Origin: Tetradesmus obliquus
Taxonomy: Eukaryota > Chlorophyta > Chlorophyceae > Sphaeropleales > Scenedesmaceae
Direction of reading: 5' to 3'
Length of the DNA stretch: 64,000 nucleotides
Assembly: GCA_030272155.1 (NCBI GenBank)
Contig: CP126196.1
Span: 3,472,001-3,536,000, forward strand
Of the stretch, positions 13,605 through 24,239 are shown one piece after another. Made by a program: the position numbers and the translations under genes. The notes under the pieces are model-generated. The model was not told where the DNA came from. It saw only the letters and a program-made list of their open reading frames with translations, and did not search any database. Position 1 is the first letter of the stretch; the number at the start of each line of letters is the position of its first letter.

Positions 13605-15549
13605 ATGGCTGCACGGAGGACCAACGCTGTGCTGTTGATGTTGATGTGCCTGGTGATGATCACCCCGGCGTGTCTTGCGGGATCGTGTGGAAAGGAAAAG
13701 GCACGCTGCGGCAAAGGTGAATAATGTTTCACCATTGATTGGAGGTGACCAGCTGTAGCAGCTCCGGAACAGTCACTGGGCTGCTGTGCCTAGCAGGCGC
13801 TTACTGCCTGCTGCTGTAACGTGTGCGTGATGTGAGGGTTACTGCACCCATCAGCTGGCACCTGAAGCCAGGGGTTACAACTTGCTTTGAAGCCACTGCA
13901 GCACATGCAAACATCCAACAATAGCGTGCAGATAGCAGTATCAGGCTGGCATCATGCCATGATGACTCATCATGATGATCATGCCATGATGGCATCAGTG
14001 CTCCATGCAGGTGTGACTCACACCACTGGTGATCTGTGGGCACCCATACTGGACGGATGCATACTTTCACATAAAAGAAGCCAATCACGCCTGCAGGATG
14101 CACACATATGAAGCCCTCACGTCAAACGCACGGCGCAGGGCAGATACCAGTAACCAGCATTGCACTTGCTGCGTGGCAATCTGCGCACACTCTCTTGAAA
14201 TTCACGCTGCAATTCACTCGTAAACAATTGCTCCTGCTGACCGCCCGCCAGGCTGCCATGGCTTCCCACCCCTGGTGCCTCATGCCCAGTGGCTAGGCAT
14301 TCAGCAGTGCTCCTCAGCTCTCCCAAATGACAGATGTGTAGCCATATGCGACACCACAGCAGGCTATAAAGGGGCACTCATTGCACGCTGCACATGGCGG
14401 GGCTGGGCCGCTGCGGAGGGCACCTGCACAGCAGTAATGTGCCCCGGCCTGCCTGCTGCTGCTGGGACGGGATCCAAACCTTGGCCCAGGAAATGCAAAG
14501 GCGCTGCTATCGGCGCGACGTGCACCGCGCAGTGCGCCACAGCAGCAGGATACACCGGGAATGCAACCGCGCGCTGCTTGGTGAATGCAGCAGGCGAGCC
14601 GCAATGGTCGGCACCTGGCAACCAGTGTGTGAAGAAGCCGGAATCTGCTGCATGTCTAGGCACGCCTCCGTTCGACCTGCGCAGAAAGGCGGTGTGGCCG
14701 CCGAATGATGGCTGCAATAGCACGGCATCCGGTCAAAAGTGTTATGCGGATTGCTGGGATCCGTACCAGGTGATTCCTATGGTTGCAAGAGTTGTGTAGG
14801 CCTGTTTTGGGTGCGTCTGCAACGTCACTGAAATAGCACGCCACCGCAACACGTGCTGGCACTCAGGCTGCAGCACAAAGTAATGTAGTGATGGCGTGGG
14901 CAGATGCCTTGCTCGGATCCCAGTACTTCCAGAACTGCTGCAGCAGCAGCAGCAGCAGCAGCAATGCTGCTGCTGCAGCTGCAGCTGGGCAGCTCTGCTG
15001 CACTGCTTAGTGAGATGAATTGTTCCAACCTTCTGCTGCAGGGTGGTGGATTCAGCTCCACCTGCGCCAATGGCACCTGGCTGCCTCCTGTTCCGGACCA
15101 CCAAGAGCTCGGCTGGTCCTGGGATGGCTGCTCACCCCACACGCCATCCTGCGGCACTGCCGCTGGCAGCAAGCCACCCCCTGAGAACGCATTGTCAGGA
15201 AGATACCCCTAAACTAATGCCTGCCTGCCTATGTGTGCTGCAGGGTGGTGGCTTTAGCTCCACCTGTGCCAATGGCACCTGGCTGCCACCCGTGCCAGAC
15301 CACCAAGAGCTTGGCTTTCCTTGGGACGGCTGCACACCCCACACACCATCATGTGGCAGCAAACCACCTCCTTATGATGTCCCGGGTGCTGCATGGGAGC
15401 CTGATTGTGAGGATTTGCCTGAGCCACTGAGCTGCGCTGCGCCGTGTGTGGCTCCATATGCGGGGGAGGGCTACTGGGTCAGATGCATGGCGAGCAGCGG
15501 AGGAGACCCCTGGGGGGAGCTGCAGGGAGCAGGGTGCAGCAAGCCCTGA
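13605..15549 (+). CDS. Secreted Cys-rich protein with sushi/CCP-like repeats
   Basis: Three exons (13605-13716, 14252-14769, 15244-15549) join in phase to about 311 aa. Exon 1 is a clean signal peptide: MAARRTNAVLLMLMCLVMIT followed by PACLAG. Exon 2 has repeated Cys modules with the sushi-like pattern C-x(n)-GAxCTAxCxxAAGYxGNAxARC-x(n)-W-x(n)-C (key block CTAQCATAAGYTGNATARC), preceded by a weaker related copy (DTTAGYKGALIARCTW). Exon 3 adds a Cys/Trp-rich module (GGGFSSTCANGTWLPPVPDH) and ends at TGA 15547-15549. There is no C-terminal membrane segment, so extracellular or cell-wall localisation is likely. The sushi assignment is by pattern only; spacing is not canonical. A near-copy of exon 3 lies in the preceding intron at 15042. 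Confidence 0.75.
15042..15370 (+). repeat. Tandem duplicate of the sushi gene's last exon (possible alternative terminal exon)
   Basis: Copies start after CTGCAG at 15042 and 15244 (period 202). Over the first 38 codons I count 12 codons with silent differences and 3 with replacements (W/F, S/P, S/T). The upstream copy stays open to its own TAA near 15210 and would give a shorter protein ending SGRYP. Preserved frame plus silent excess suggests it is or was translated. Confidence 0.85.
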
Positions 15550-15750
15550 GTGCTGGGGTTGCTACAGGGGCAGGGGTGCAGCAAGGCTTGACTTGTTGCC
15601 AGAGTGAGCTTTGGTGAATAGCTGGTGGCCTTTCACTTTTGGTGATGGCCGGGGAGACCTGCGGATCAGCTGCAGGGGGCCCAGTGCTGATGCAATTCCC
15701 AGTGAAATTTGATTGAGCCAGCAAGCGAGCTGGATGGGTGCTTCGGTACA

Positions 15751-16143
15751 CGTTTGTGTGCTTCCTGCAAGCCTGGGTTTGTGTGCTTCCTGCAAGCCTG
15801 GCTGTGTGTGCTTTCCTGCAAGCCTGGGTTAGTGTGCTTGCTGCAAGTCAGGCTTTGTGTGCTTCCTGCAAGCCTGGGTTTGTGCGCTTCCTGCAAGCCT
15901 GGGTTTGTGTGCTTCCTGCAAGCCTGGCTTTGTGTGCTTCCTGCAAGCCTGGGTCTGTGTGCTTCCTGCAAGCCTGTGGTTGTGTGCTTCCTGCAAGCCC
16001 GGCTTGGTGTCCTTCCTGCACGCTTGGGTTGGTGTGCTTCCTGCAAGCCTGGCTTTGTGTGCTTCCTGCACGCCTGGCTTTGTGTGCTTCCTGAAGTCAA
16101 ACCTACCCCTGCACAGGGTTTGTGTGCTTCCTGCAAGCTTGGG
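15751..16143. repeat. 25-bp minisatellite
   Basis: About 15 imperfect copies of a 25-bp unit (core gtgcttcctgcaagcctggg). Successive cores at 15761 and 15786 fix the period. One interruption lies near 16090-16125. Because 25 is not a multiple of three and the unit lacks stops in several frames, long repetitive frames appear on both strands; I do not call them genes. Confidence 0.9.
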
Positions 16144-16774
16144 TGGGGGCCGCCGCCGAGGCAGGGTGCACCCAGCCACGCTGCAGGCTTGAGCTGCTGC
16201 TGCTGGCTGCAGCAAGCGAGCAAACAAAACAACAGCTAGTGTGTAGCTGTTTCTGAGCAGGCATGTGTGCCGTCCAACACAGCAAAAGGGCAGCGGCACT
16301 ATCTGTGCCGCTGCTGCCGCTGACCAGGCCTGAGGCCTGAGGACAGCGCAGCATGCTGTGCTTACAAACAAGCGCATCAGCCGGCAATGGCATTACATGG
16401 TAGGCAGGCTGATGAAGCCTTGAGGCATTCGTTGCCAACACGGTGTTAATGGCATATGCACAAACTTAATGGGTGTGATTGATGTCTTAGACGCAGTTGC
16501 ACGATGCCCATCAACCATTTCTGGCAGATGTGCCAGCAGGGTTTGCCCTGGCATGAACCAGCAGACAGTTATATGACTACTGGCAGGGACCTGCTCAGCA
16601 TGAGCTTGTCCTGCAGCGAATGTGCAACGTTTAAGTGGCTGCACAGTCATACTGTTTGCCTGTTTCTGTACGAAAGGGCGTGCAGACCTCAGTTGACGAG
16701 AAAACTCTGCAGCATGGCCGGCCAGCAGCAGCTATGATCACCAGTTGTTTGAATATAGTATCGTGTACAGAATA

Positions 16775-19235
16775 ATGCTGCTGAGAGGTTCTCGTGCGCT
16801 CGGAGCTTTATCGTCTGCTCTTGGGGGCAGCCGGCCACCTGTGAATGTCAGCAGCAGCTGCCAAAGTAATCGACATAGGCGAAGACTTGTGGTGTTCGCT
16901 GCAGCAGGGACTGCTAGTGCACAGCAGTCTGCCACAAGCAACGCAGCTAGCGGACAGAGGAGTGGTAGCAGCAACAGCAACAAAGGAACAGCTGGTGCTC
17001 AAGCATTGCAGCCCAAGCCTAACCTGCCTCCTCAAGCTGGCCAGAAAACAAACAAGCAGAAAAGCTGGGAGAAGAGGCAAAGGCAGCAGAAAAAGGCTCA
17101 GATGCAGGCAAAGGCGCAGCAGCAAGGTCAGCAGCAGCAGCAGCTAGCGCCGCAGCAACAGCAGCAAGGAAAGCAGGCGCCGCAGCAAAGCAAGGCACAG
17201 CAGCAAGATGGACAGAAGCCAGGAAAGAAGCAGCAGTTCAAACAGAAGAACCCCAAATGGAAGCAGCAGCAGCAGCAGCAGCAGCGGAAGCCTGATGGCA
17301 GTAGCAAGGCAGCAGCAGCAGGCAACAAGCCTGCAGCAGGTAGCTCTGCAGCAGCAGCTGCAGCGGCGGCAGCAGCAGCTGCAGCTGAAAAGCTGCTGGC
17401 AGCCTCAGGCCTAGACAGCAGCAGCAGCAGCAGCAGCAGAGTATTGCTGAAGCCTCAACTGCCTGCAGGTTACACACTGTCTGTTGATTCTGGCCGCAGC
17501 GGCACTGGCAGCAGCGACCCTAGGGTGACACTGCAGGTGGCACAGCCCGCAAGCAAACACAGCAGCAGCAGCAGCAGCAGCAGCAGTAGCAGGCCGAAAC
17601 AGGTAGCTGGTGTGTCATATGAGCTGCCGCGGAGTGCCAGTTGGCAGTACAGGGCAGCAGGTGAGGACAGCAGCCTGTGCTATATTTGAATTGATTTTGT
17701 GTGTTTGACCTCGCATGGCTGGCTACCAACTGCATTAGTTGTGTGTATGGTGGGGCAGCAGGTGAGCACAGCAGGCTGTGCAGTGGCACTTCATGGGTGC
17801 AGGCTTGATCATGGCCTCAAGTTGACCTAGTAATCTGCAATGACGCCTGCAGTGCGTGTCTGTTCGTTGTGGTGCGGTACATGCCAGCTATAACACATGT
17901 GTTACACGTGTTAGACGTGGCAGCTTACAGTTGCAACAGCAGCCGCGCACACAGGATACGCAAACAAACAGCCGTAGCCCTGATTGCCACCAGCACGATC
18001 TTCCGCACACCGCGTCCTTAGCACGTCAGCACTCCTTCATCAGAACAAGGTGCAGCTTCGAGCAACGTGCCTGACTGCTGCTGCTGCTGCCAGGCGTTGT
18101 GGTCTACGACTTTGCCGAAGATGACCCAGACAGTACGCAGCTGCTGCTGGTGCATGCATGCAACTTGCCTCACTGCTGCTGCTGCTGCTGCCAGGCGTTG
18201 TGGTGTACGAATCTGCTGAAAATGATCCGGACAGCACCCAGCTGCTGCTGGTGCATGCATGCAACATGTCTGACTGCTGCTGCTGCTGCTGCCATCGCTG
18301 CTGCTGCCAGGCGTTGTGGTCTTCGACTTCAGCGACGATGGCGACCCGGACAGTACTCAGCTGCTGCTGGTGCGTGAGAAGCAGGGCCAATGGTCCCTCC
18401 CTGCAGGCAAAATCGACGGCGCGTTCGATGCCCGCAACTCTCCAGCAGCAACAGCAGCAAGGGAGTTAGAAGAGGAGACACACGGCCTCATTCCTGCTGC
18501 TGCTACAGCGGCGCTGCTGCAGCACTGCCCACAGCTGTACTGGTCGGCTGGAAAGATGGTGCTGTATTTTCTGCGCTACAGGGGAGGGGAGGAGCTGCCG
18601 CAGCTGATGGCGGCGCGGCTTGCAGGTGGGGGTTGACCGTTGACTGTTTGGCCGTTGAATGATTGACTGTTTGACTGCCTGGCAAATTGTGCTGTACATG
18701 CTGCTGTACATGCTGCTGTGCATAGGAAGGCAGCAGCCGCCGCAGCTGATGGCGGCGCGGCTTGCACGTGGGGTTTGACCGCTGACCGTTGACTGGTTGA
18801 CTGTTGTTTGACTGGCTGGCAAGATGGTGCTGTGTCTTTTGCTTTTAAGGGAGGGGAGGGGCTGCCGCAGCTGATGGCGGCACGGCTTGCAGGTGGGGTT
18901 TGACCGTTGACCGTTGACTGGTTGACTGTTGACCGTTGACTGGTTGACTGCTGACCGCCTGGCAAGATGGTGCTGTACTATCTGCACTATCGGCCTTGAT
19001 TGCGCCTGCTGCATGCCTGTTCACTGCTGTGTTGTGCGCCTGCTGTTTCACTGCTGTTGGCCTGTTGCCATCATATAATTCTGTATCTGCTGCTGTTTGT
19101 GCTACATCTGCTGCCATGCAGCTGGTGCTGGGCGGCCTGAGGCTCAAGGCATTGACAGCATGGCATGGCTGCCACTAGATCAGCTGCTGGCAGCAGCAGG
19201 CGCAGCCAGGCGGCAGGGCACACAAGCAGCAGGTG

Positions 19236-19269
<34 letters not shown>

Positions 19270-19707
19270 AGCACCAGATGCATCTAGCTTGCCAGCCCCG
19301 TCAGCTCGCCTGCTGGCAGCAAGCACACAAGTAGGGGAGCAGCAAGATGACAAGGAGCAGCAAGCTGAGCAGCAGCAGCAGCAGCAGCAGCAAGCTGCTG
19401 ACAGTACTGACGACATGGCTCAGACCATGCTGGCAGCGTTGCTGACGTATGCTGCTGCTGAGGATGAGGAGTCAGCAGCAGCAGCAGTGGTGGGTGCTGT
19501 GGCAGCAGCAGCAGCCGGCTCTGCAGTAATAGATCTGGATGACGATTCGAATGCCCTGCTGGCAGCAGCAGAGCAGCAGCAGCAGCAGCAGCAGGATGCT
19601 GCCAGTATGGTGCTGCGCAAGCCTCTGGCTTGGAACAAGCAGCTGATTGCAAAGTGGCTGCGGGTGCTAGCTGCTGGCCGCGCCCCTGCGCCTGGCCTGC
19701 GGGTGGT

Positions 19708-19749
<42 letters not shown>

Positions 19750-20038
19750 AGTGGTTGAGCAGCTGCCTGACGACTGGCAGAAGTTTGTGTCTCAGCCGCA
19801 ACCGCTGAATGCATATGGCCAGCCGTCAAACAACACAGCAGCAGCAGCAGCAGCAGCAGCGCAGCCTGCATCTGCTGGTGTCAGTACTGCTGACTCAGCA
19901 TTAGATGCTGGCAGTTGTGGCAGCGGTGCAGCTGGTGGGCAGCCTTGGGCCATTTCCATTTGGTCTGGACGGCATGCACGGGAGCTGCAGGAGCAGCAGC
20001 TAGAGCAGCAGCAGCAGCAGCAAGAGCTAGCTGTGTAG
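16775..20038 (+). CDS. Plastid-targeted Nudix-family hydrolase-like protein
   Basis: Exons 16775-17660, 18311-18625 and 19122-20038 join in phase (about 705 aa). The N-terminus (MLLRGSRALGALSSALGG then basic SNRHRRRLVVFAAA) looks like a chloroplast transit peptide. A long Gln/Ala/Lys-rich region follows. Exon 2 holds the Nudix fold: VVVFDFSDDGDPDSTQLLLV strand, QGQWSLPAGKIDG, and the helix AATAARELEEETHGL. The box deviates from G-x5-E-x7-REUxEExGU: the first Glu position is Asn and there is one extra residue (TH) before GL, so activity is uncertain although REL-EEE is intact. Exon 3 supplies GIDSMAWLPLDQLL, then polyQ/polyA and a conserved-looking tail (VLRKPLAWNKQLIAKWLRVL). Stop TAG 20036-20038. 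Such enzymes hydrolyse nucleoside diphosphates linked to X; the substrate is not predictable. Confidence 0.85.
18090..18390 (+). repeat. Three copies of the 5' end of Nudix exon 2
   Basis: Acceptor plus about 70 exon bases recur at 18094, 18195 and 18311, each after a CTG run ending CCAG (periods 101 and 116). All three encode PDSTQLLLV in the same phase. The first two diverge into GTGCATGCATGCAAC, and only the third continues into the Nudix box. Confidence 0.9.
18601..18960 (+). repeat. Three copies of the 3' end of Nudix exon 2 with TTGAC-rich intron units
   Basis: The exon end (ctgatggcggcgcggcttgc) and its GTGGGG donor occur at 18626, 18768 (donor boundary mutated to CACGTG) and 18893, periods 142 and 125. 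Each is followed by runs of GTTGACCGTTGACTG. TTGAC is the W-box core, but intronic tandem position makes a transcription-factor role speculative. Confidence 0.85.
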
Positions 20039-21400
20039 CTCAGCATAGCACCGAAGTTGCTGACTGGTGTCGGCACAGACAGCGTGTAAGGTCGTCTTCA
20101 GGTTGACATGTCACATGCTAGGGCCTACTGGCTAGTTGTTCAGGGACTCGTGCTTGTGCATGCTTGCAGACAAAACAGTCGTCTTGTGTTGAACATTGCA
20201 GACACGCTCAATGTTACAACAGCGCGGCCGACAACAATTGCTTAGCTAACACAATCAGCGGTGAGAGCAACCAGCACACTGCATCCCTAGGGCTCAAACC
20301 CCCATGTTCAAACTGCTGGATATTTTTGCGGTCGCGCTCTGCAGCATCTGCACTTGGCCGCCGCTGCCTTAGGACATGCCGCACGCTATGCACACAACAG
20401 ATATGACGCCAATTCCGAGGTGCAAAGCACCGCGAAATATGCATTGCCGTGTAACACATCAACCATGACGAGGATGCCGCACACCAGCAGACACATTCTA
20501 GCGACCTACTGGCTCGCTGTCCGAAGCTGCAGCTCATTGCGCTCGCGCTGGGAGCGCAGCTGCACAGCTGCTGCTGCTGCTGCTGCTTACAGCATCATCT
20601 GTGACATTGCCGCCGATCGAGCGATCAAGCAACTGAAAGCATCATGCTACCAACCATCGCTGGCCAGGCATGGCGACCAGCTGCTGCTGCTGCTGCTGCA
20701 TCCCTGAAGATTCAACAGTTGCCATCAGCCTGGCGTACAGGCATGACTTGCTGCACTGGCACCGGGCGCGAGACTGCTGCTGCTGCTGCTGCTGCTGCTG
20801 CTATTCTGACTAGCGACTGCTGCTCAGGAGCTGCAGTACTGAGAGCAGGCTGCCAGCCCTTGTTGCACGGCTGCTGCATTGAGCTGACACCCAGCTGTAG
20901 CTGTGCAGCGGCTATGTACTGCTAGGACTGCCTTGAGGGTGCTGGTGTTGCAGGTACGAAGGGATGCCTGCCGTGGACTGGATGAGTGCTGCTGCTGCTG
21001 CTGCTGCTGCTGGTGAGGTTTGATTCTTCAGCTGTAGATCACTGCTGCCCAGGCATGATGCTTGACCTCCTAGTAGGGTGTCAGGCACTGCAGTAGCGAG
21101 AGCAGCAGCAGCACCAAGAGAGCGAGGCTCGGCGAAGCAGCCCACAAGCAGCCGCATGGGATTGCGCTTGCTGGCTGTAGCGGCAGCCTTCCTTGGATGC
21201 GTTACAGCACCCAACTAGCTGCAGCAACCCTGGCCGCCCAATACACTGCTGCTATCTGTTGCAAGGCAAGCAAGGGAGGCCTGCAGTGGCTATGCCCACC
21301 TGGCTTGAAGGGCTGCACGTAGCTTCTAATGCGCTGCTTGTCGCCGGCGCCACTGCTGCTCCTATTGCTGCTGCTGCTAGTGCTGTGCTGCTACTGCTGC
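20039..21400. other. Spacer with CTG runs, no gene recognised
   Basis: Convergent spacer between the Nudix gene (+) and the MaoC gene (-). It contains short (CTG)n arrays near 20570, 20770 and 20990. Open frames are low-complexity Ala/Cys/Leu and show no motif. Confidence 0.5.
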
Positions 21401-21883
21401 TCAGCTGGCATCCTCCTCCTGCGCTTTGATCAACGCCAGGGCAGTCCCTTCGACAACAACACCTCCCGCTGCATCTCTGCAGGTGGTATCAAACGTAACT
21501 CGTTTTCCGGACTGGCTGGACACCCGAACTTCAGCTGTGATGCTGCTGCCTACGAGGGCGGGCTTTCTAAACTTCAACGTCTGCGTAAGGTACAACGCGC
21601 CAGGAAAGTTGCTGCCGATGATTGCAGGAAACATCGACGCCATTAGCATCCCAGGCAGGATGGGTGCTACGTGCCCTGCTGCGCTTGCTGCTGCTTTGTC
21701 GGTGTGAATGGGGTTGCTATCGCCTGTGAGGGCCACAAACTCGGAGGAGCTCTGCTGATCAAACACCTTTGTCAGTGTATACGTCGCACCGGTGTTCAGT
21801 GCACGCAGGCAGGCAGCAGCAAGGACAGCAGCGCTGCTGCTGCACCACCTGCCCGCCGACGCAGTGTGCAGCATCATACTCAT
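21401..21883 (-). CDS. MaoC-like (R)-hydratase / 3-hydroxyacyl-thioester dehydratase
   Basis: Intronless gene for a hot-dog-fold hydratase of about 160 aa. The diagnostic R-hydratase motif is intact: FVALTGDSNPIHTDKAAA, containing the catalytic Asp and His of the D-x-N-P-x-H-x-D type. It is followed by PILPGMLMASMFPAIIGSNF and the strand region LKFRKPALVGSSITAEVRV. The family hydrates trans-2-enoyl or dehydrates (R)-3-hydroxyacyl thioesters; the mitochondrial type-2 enzyme acts in mitochondrial fatty-acid synthesis. The N-terminus (MSMMLHTASAGRWCSSSAAV) resembles a mitochondrial presequence, fitting that role. I chose the Met at 21883; in-frame Mets exist at 21877 and 21874, and an upstream one at 21982 would add 33 residues without presequence character. 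Single-exon structure is unusual here and may reflect retroposition. Confidence 0.9.
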   Translation of the reverse strand: MSMMLHTASAGRWCSSSAAVLAAACLRALNTGATYTLTKVFDQQSSSEFVALTGDSNPIHTDKAAASAAGHVAPILPGMLMASMFPAIIGSNFPGALYLTQTLKFRKPALVGSSITAEVRVSSQSGKRVTFDTTCRDAAGGVVVEGTALALIKAQEEDAS

Positions 21884-22860
21884 TGAAAGATGCTGCACAT
21901 GGACCACTTTTCCCACTGAACGACACTCCAACTCTCTGTCAACAGCTGTCGCGCAGATGATGGAGGACAGCCACAGCGTCAAGACCTAAAGCCTGCATGT
22001 TAGCAACAAACCCTAATGACCTGTGTTGGAGGGCTGACATGTCCAACTGACGCCACATCAGTCAACAGCATACCCTGCAATCCCCAGAGCTATCAGGCCA
22101 CGGGTTCACCTGCTTGCACAACCAAAATGTTGTCTCACGCCAAGGCGCACAGTGGTTCTGCCAGCCTTGCATCTGCTTTGCACCCACTTCGACACATGGT
22201 GGTGCCCCGTGTGTGCTTGCATGTGCTGTGCTGCCAGCCGGCTGCCAGCTCTCTAGCAGCAGCAGGAGTGTCTGCATCAGCTCCGAGCTGATGGCAGAGT
22301 CTGCCAAGCTGCCTCATGCTGCTGCAGGAGCTACATCAGAGACATGAACATTGCAGCCCTCCACAACATACGCCCTCCAGGCAGCACAACATTCTTACAA
22401 ACAACACATGATTGCTAGCACTGAGGCCGCCACCACTTCACAACAAAAAACACCATGTTGACGCCAGCTTTGGTCTGCTATTTGCGTGTACTATGCAAAC
22501 TCCTGCAAACTCTCTGTCAACAGCTGTCTCACGAGATCAGCTGTGCTAGCCGGAAGCCGCGCCCATCCACGGCCCCTCACAAGCTGCCCAATTGCCACAC
22601 ATCCAATACAAAACAGCGCATTCAATACATGCAATGCATCAGCATCGCTGCCACACGCAGCCAGGCCGGGAAGCAACCTCAACAGGGGCGCAGCATTTAC
22701 TGTGTGGGTGCAACTGCGCAAGAAATGTGAGCTGCACAATCTGATGGAAGAGCAAACCAGCTGCTCTCGGTGCTGTCAGTGGCCCACCCAGCCCAGGGCT
22801 TTGTAAAGCCTAATTGGGCATGCAGCCTTTGCTTCAGCTCGTGCTTGGGATTTGAATCTG
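21884..22860. other. Spacer upstream of MaoC gene
   Basis: Contains the 5' region of the MaoC gene and the 3' region of the small-protein gene. No conserved coding sequence seen. Confidence 0.45.
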
Positions 22861-22876
22861 AGCCTGGGGGCGGTGG

Positions 22877-23125
22877 GCTCCAACTTGTAGCAAAACAGCC
22901 TCATCAGGTCCTGCTGCTGCTGCTGCCGCCGCCGCTGCCGCACACCACTTGGTGTACGCGAAGCAAATACAGCTTCACACATGTTGCATGTTGCTGCCCG
23001 AGGGCTCCAGCTCGTAGCCAGACAGCCTCATCAGCTGCTGCTGCTGCTGCTGCTGTTGCTGCTGCTGCACATCACAGCTCTAAACCTGCTTGGTGTTGCT
23101 GTCGCTGGGCTCCAGCTCGTAGCCG
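22877..23125 (-). repeat. Decayed copies of the small-protein terminal exon
   Basis: The motif gggctccagctcgtagcc (plus strand; encodes GYELEP on the minus) recurs near 22877, 23001 and 23107. The two outer copies share extra flanking sequence (agcctcatcag). They lie within or beyond the 3' end of the gene. Confidence 0.75.
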
Positions 23126-23930
23126 TAGCGCTCCGGCTCCTCCTTGGTCGCCGGCTTGCTGCAGCAGCAGAACATGAAGCCTAGCCCCTGGCCCTTGGTG
23201 TGCGCGGTGTCGTCCTGCAAGCAGCCAGGAGTCATGTGTTGAGTTTTGAAACATAGGTCATCATGATTGCTCTGTGCTAGGGGGCGGGCTGCGCAGGGCG
23301 TCGGTGGTGAAGGTGGCTGCTGCAGCTGCTGGCAGTTGAGCATGCATGCGGCTCCAACTGAACCGTCATCGCCTCTGCGTGTTACGCCGGTCAGGCGTGC
23401 AGCAGAACTCATCAGCTGCCTAAGCAACGAAGCAAACATTGCTGGTGCTATTGCTGGCAGCACGAACCAGTGCTACCAGGGCTGGCAGACTACCTTCCTG
23501 ACAGTCTGGACATGGCTGTTGACTGGCCTGACCCAGTGAGACAGTGAGGCACCTGCTCTTCTGCTCACCTTCCTGTGGTGCTCCAAAGGATCGTACTCGT
23601 TCGGCTGCAGTACAATTAAACACGATGAACGGTGATGCATGCCTGTATTAACCATGGCGCTTGCTGCCCGGGAGCTTTCCCGCTGTCGCCCGGCACAATT
23701 TCGAAGAAGCTCCCGGTGCTTGAGCTCGATTGCTGAAAGAAATGGACTGAAATTAATCTTACCTCAACATACATGTTGCCTGTGGGGCTCTTCACCAGCT
23801 TGTAGCTCTTTGAACTAGGCAAGCTGCCCTGCGCGTCTGCTGCGACACCCACTCCGCTTCCAGAAGCATCCTTTTCGTATGGTGTCTGTGCGGGCTCAGC
23901 GAATGCCGTGGTGGCCTGCTCTGCTGCCAT
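23080..23930 (-). CDS. Small conserved-looking protein of unknown function
   Basis: Four exons on the minus strand (23930-23763, 23732-23643, 23604-23569, 23214-23080) join in phase to 142 aa. Exon 1 ends SYKLVKSPTGNMYVE; exon 2 has STGSFFEIVPGDSGKAPG; exon 3 is PNEYDPLEHHRK; exon 4 contains GLGFMFCCCSKPATKEEPER and ends SDSNTKQV. The CCC cluster could be a palmitoylation site for membrane attachment. I do not recognise the family. Exon 2 requires a GC donor (CAG/GCATGC) to stay in phase, which lowers confidence in that junction. The gene is divergent from the P-loop kinase gene, with ATGs 309 bp apart. Confidence 0.65.
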
Positions 23931-24239
23931 CCTGCAAGCTGTTGGGCTGCCCTGCAACGACTGGTGAGACGTTTCGGGTGACACGGGTGGACGAAGGAAG
24001 CAGCACGCACAAAAAAATTTGTTACGTAAATGAAGTGAACCGCCTGCTTTTTGCGAGGCCTTGCAGTAGTCGCGGTGGTTCAGCTGGCCTGGCAATGACA
24101 ATGACGCTGGGGAGCAATGACACGGCACTGCAGGGCGTTGCGACACGAGTTGCCTTTACCCGCTGCATCTGTTTTGTATTGCACTGTGCAAAGAAGCTCC
24201 TCAACCACCTAATCTGCGCCTTTCGGCACTTTCAACTGC
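23931..24239. promoter_or_regulatory. Divergent spacer between small-protein gene and kinase gene
   Basis: This 309-bp interval separates two divergent start codons and must hold both 5' UTRs and any shared promoter. I see no unambiguous TATA box or motif. Inference from layout only. Confidence 0.4.

Noticed and set aside
15666-16377. Long repetitive open frames over the 25-bp minisatellite, both strands
   Set aside because: They are consequences of a stop-poor repeat whose length is not a multiple of three; there is no start context, splice structure or domain.
20354-20925. Plus-strand frames rich in Ala/Cys near CTG runs
   Set aside because: Low complexity only, with no motif, splice partners or conservation clue.
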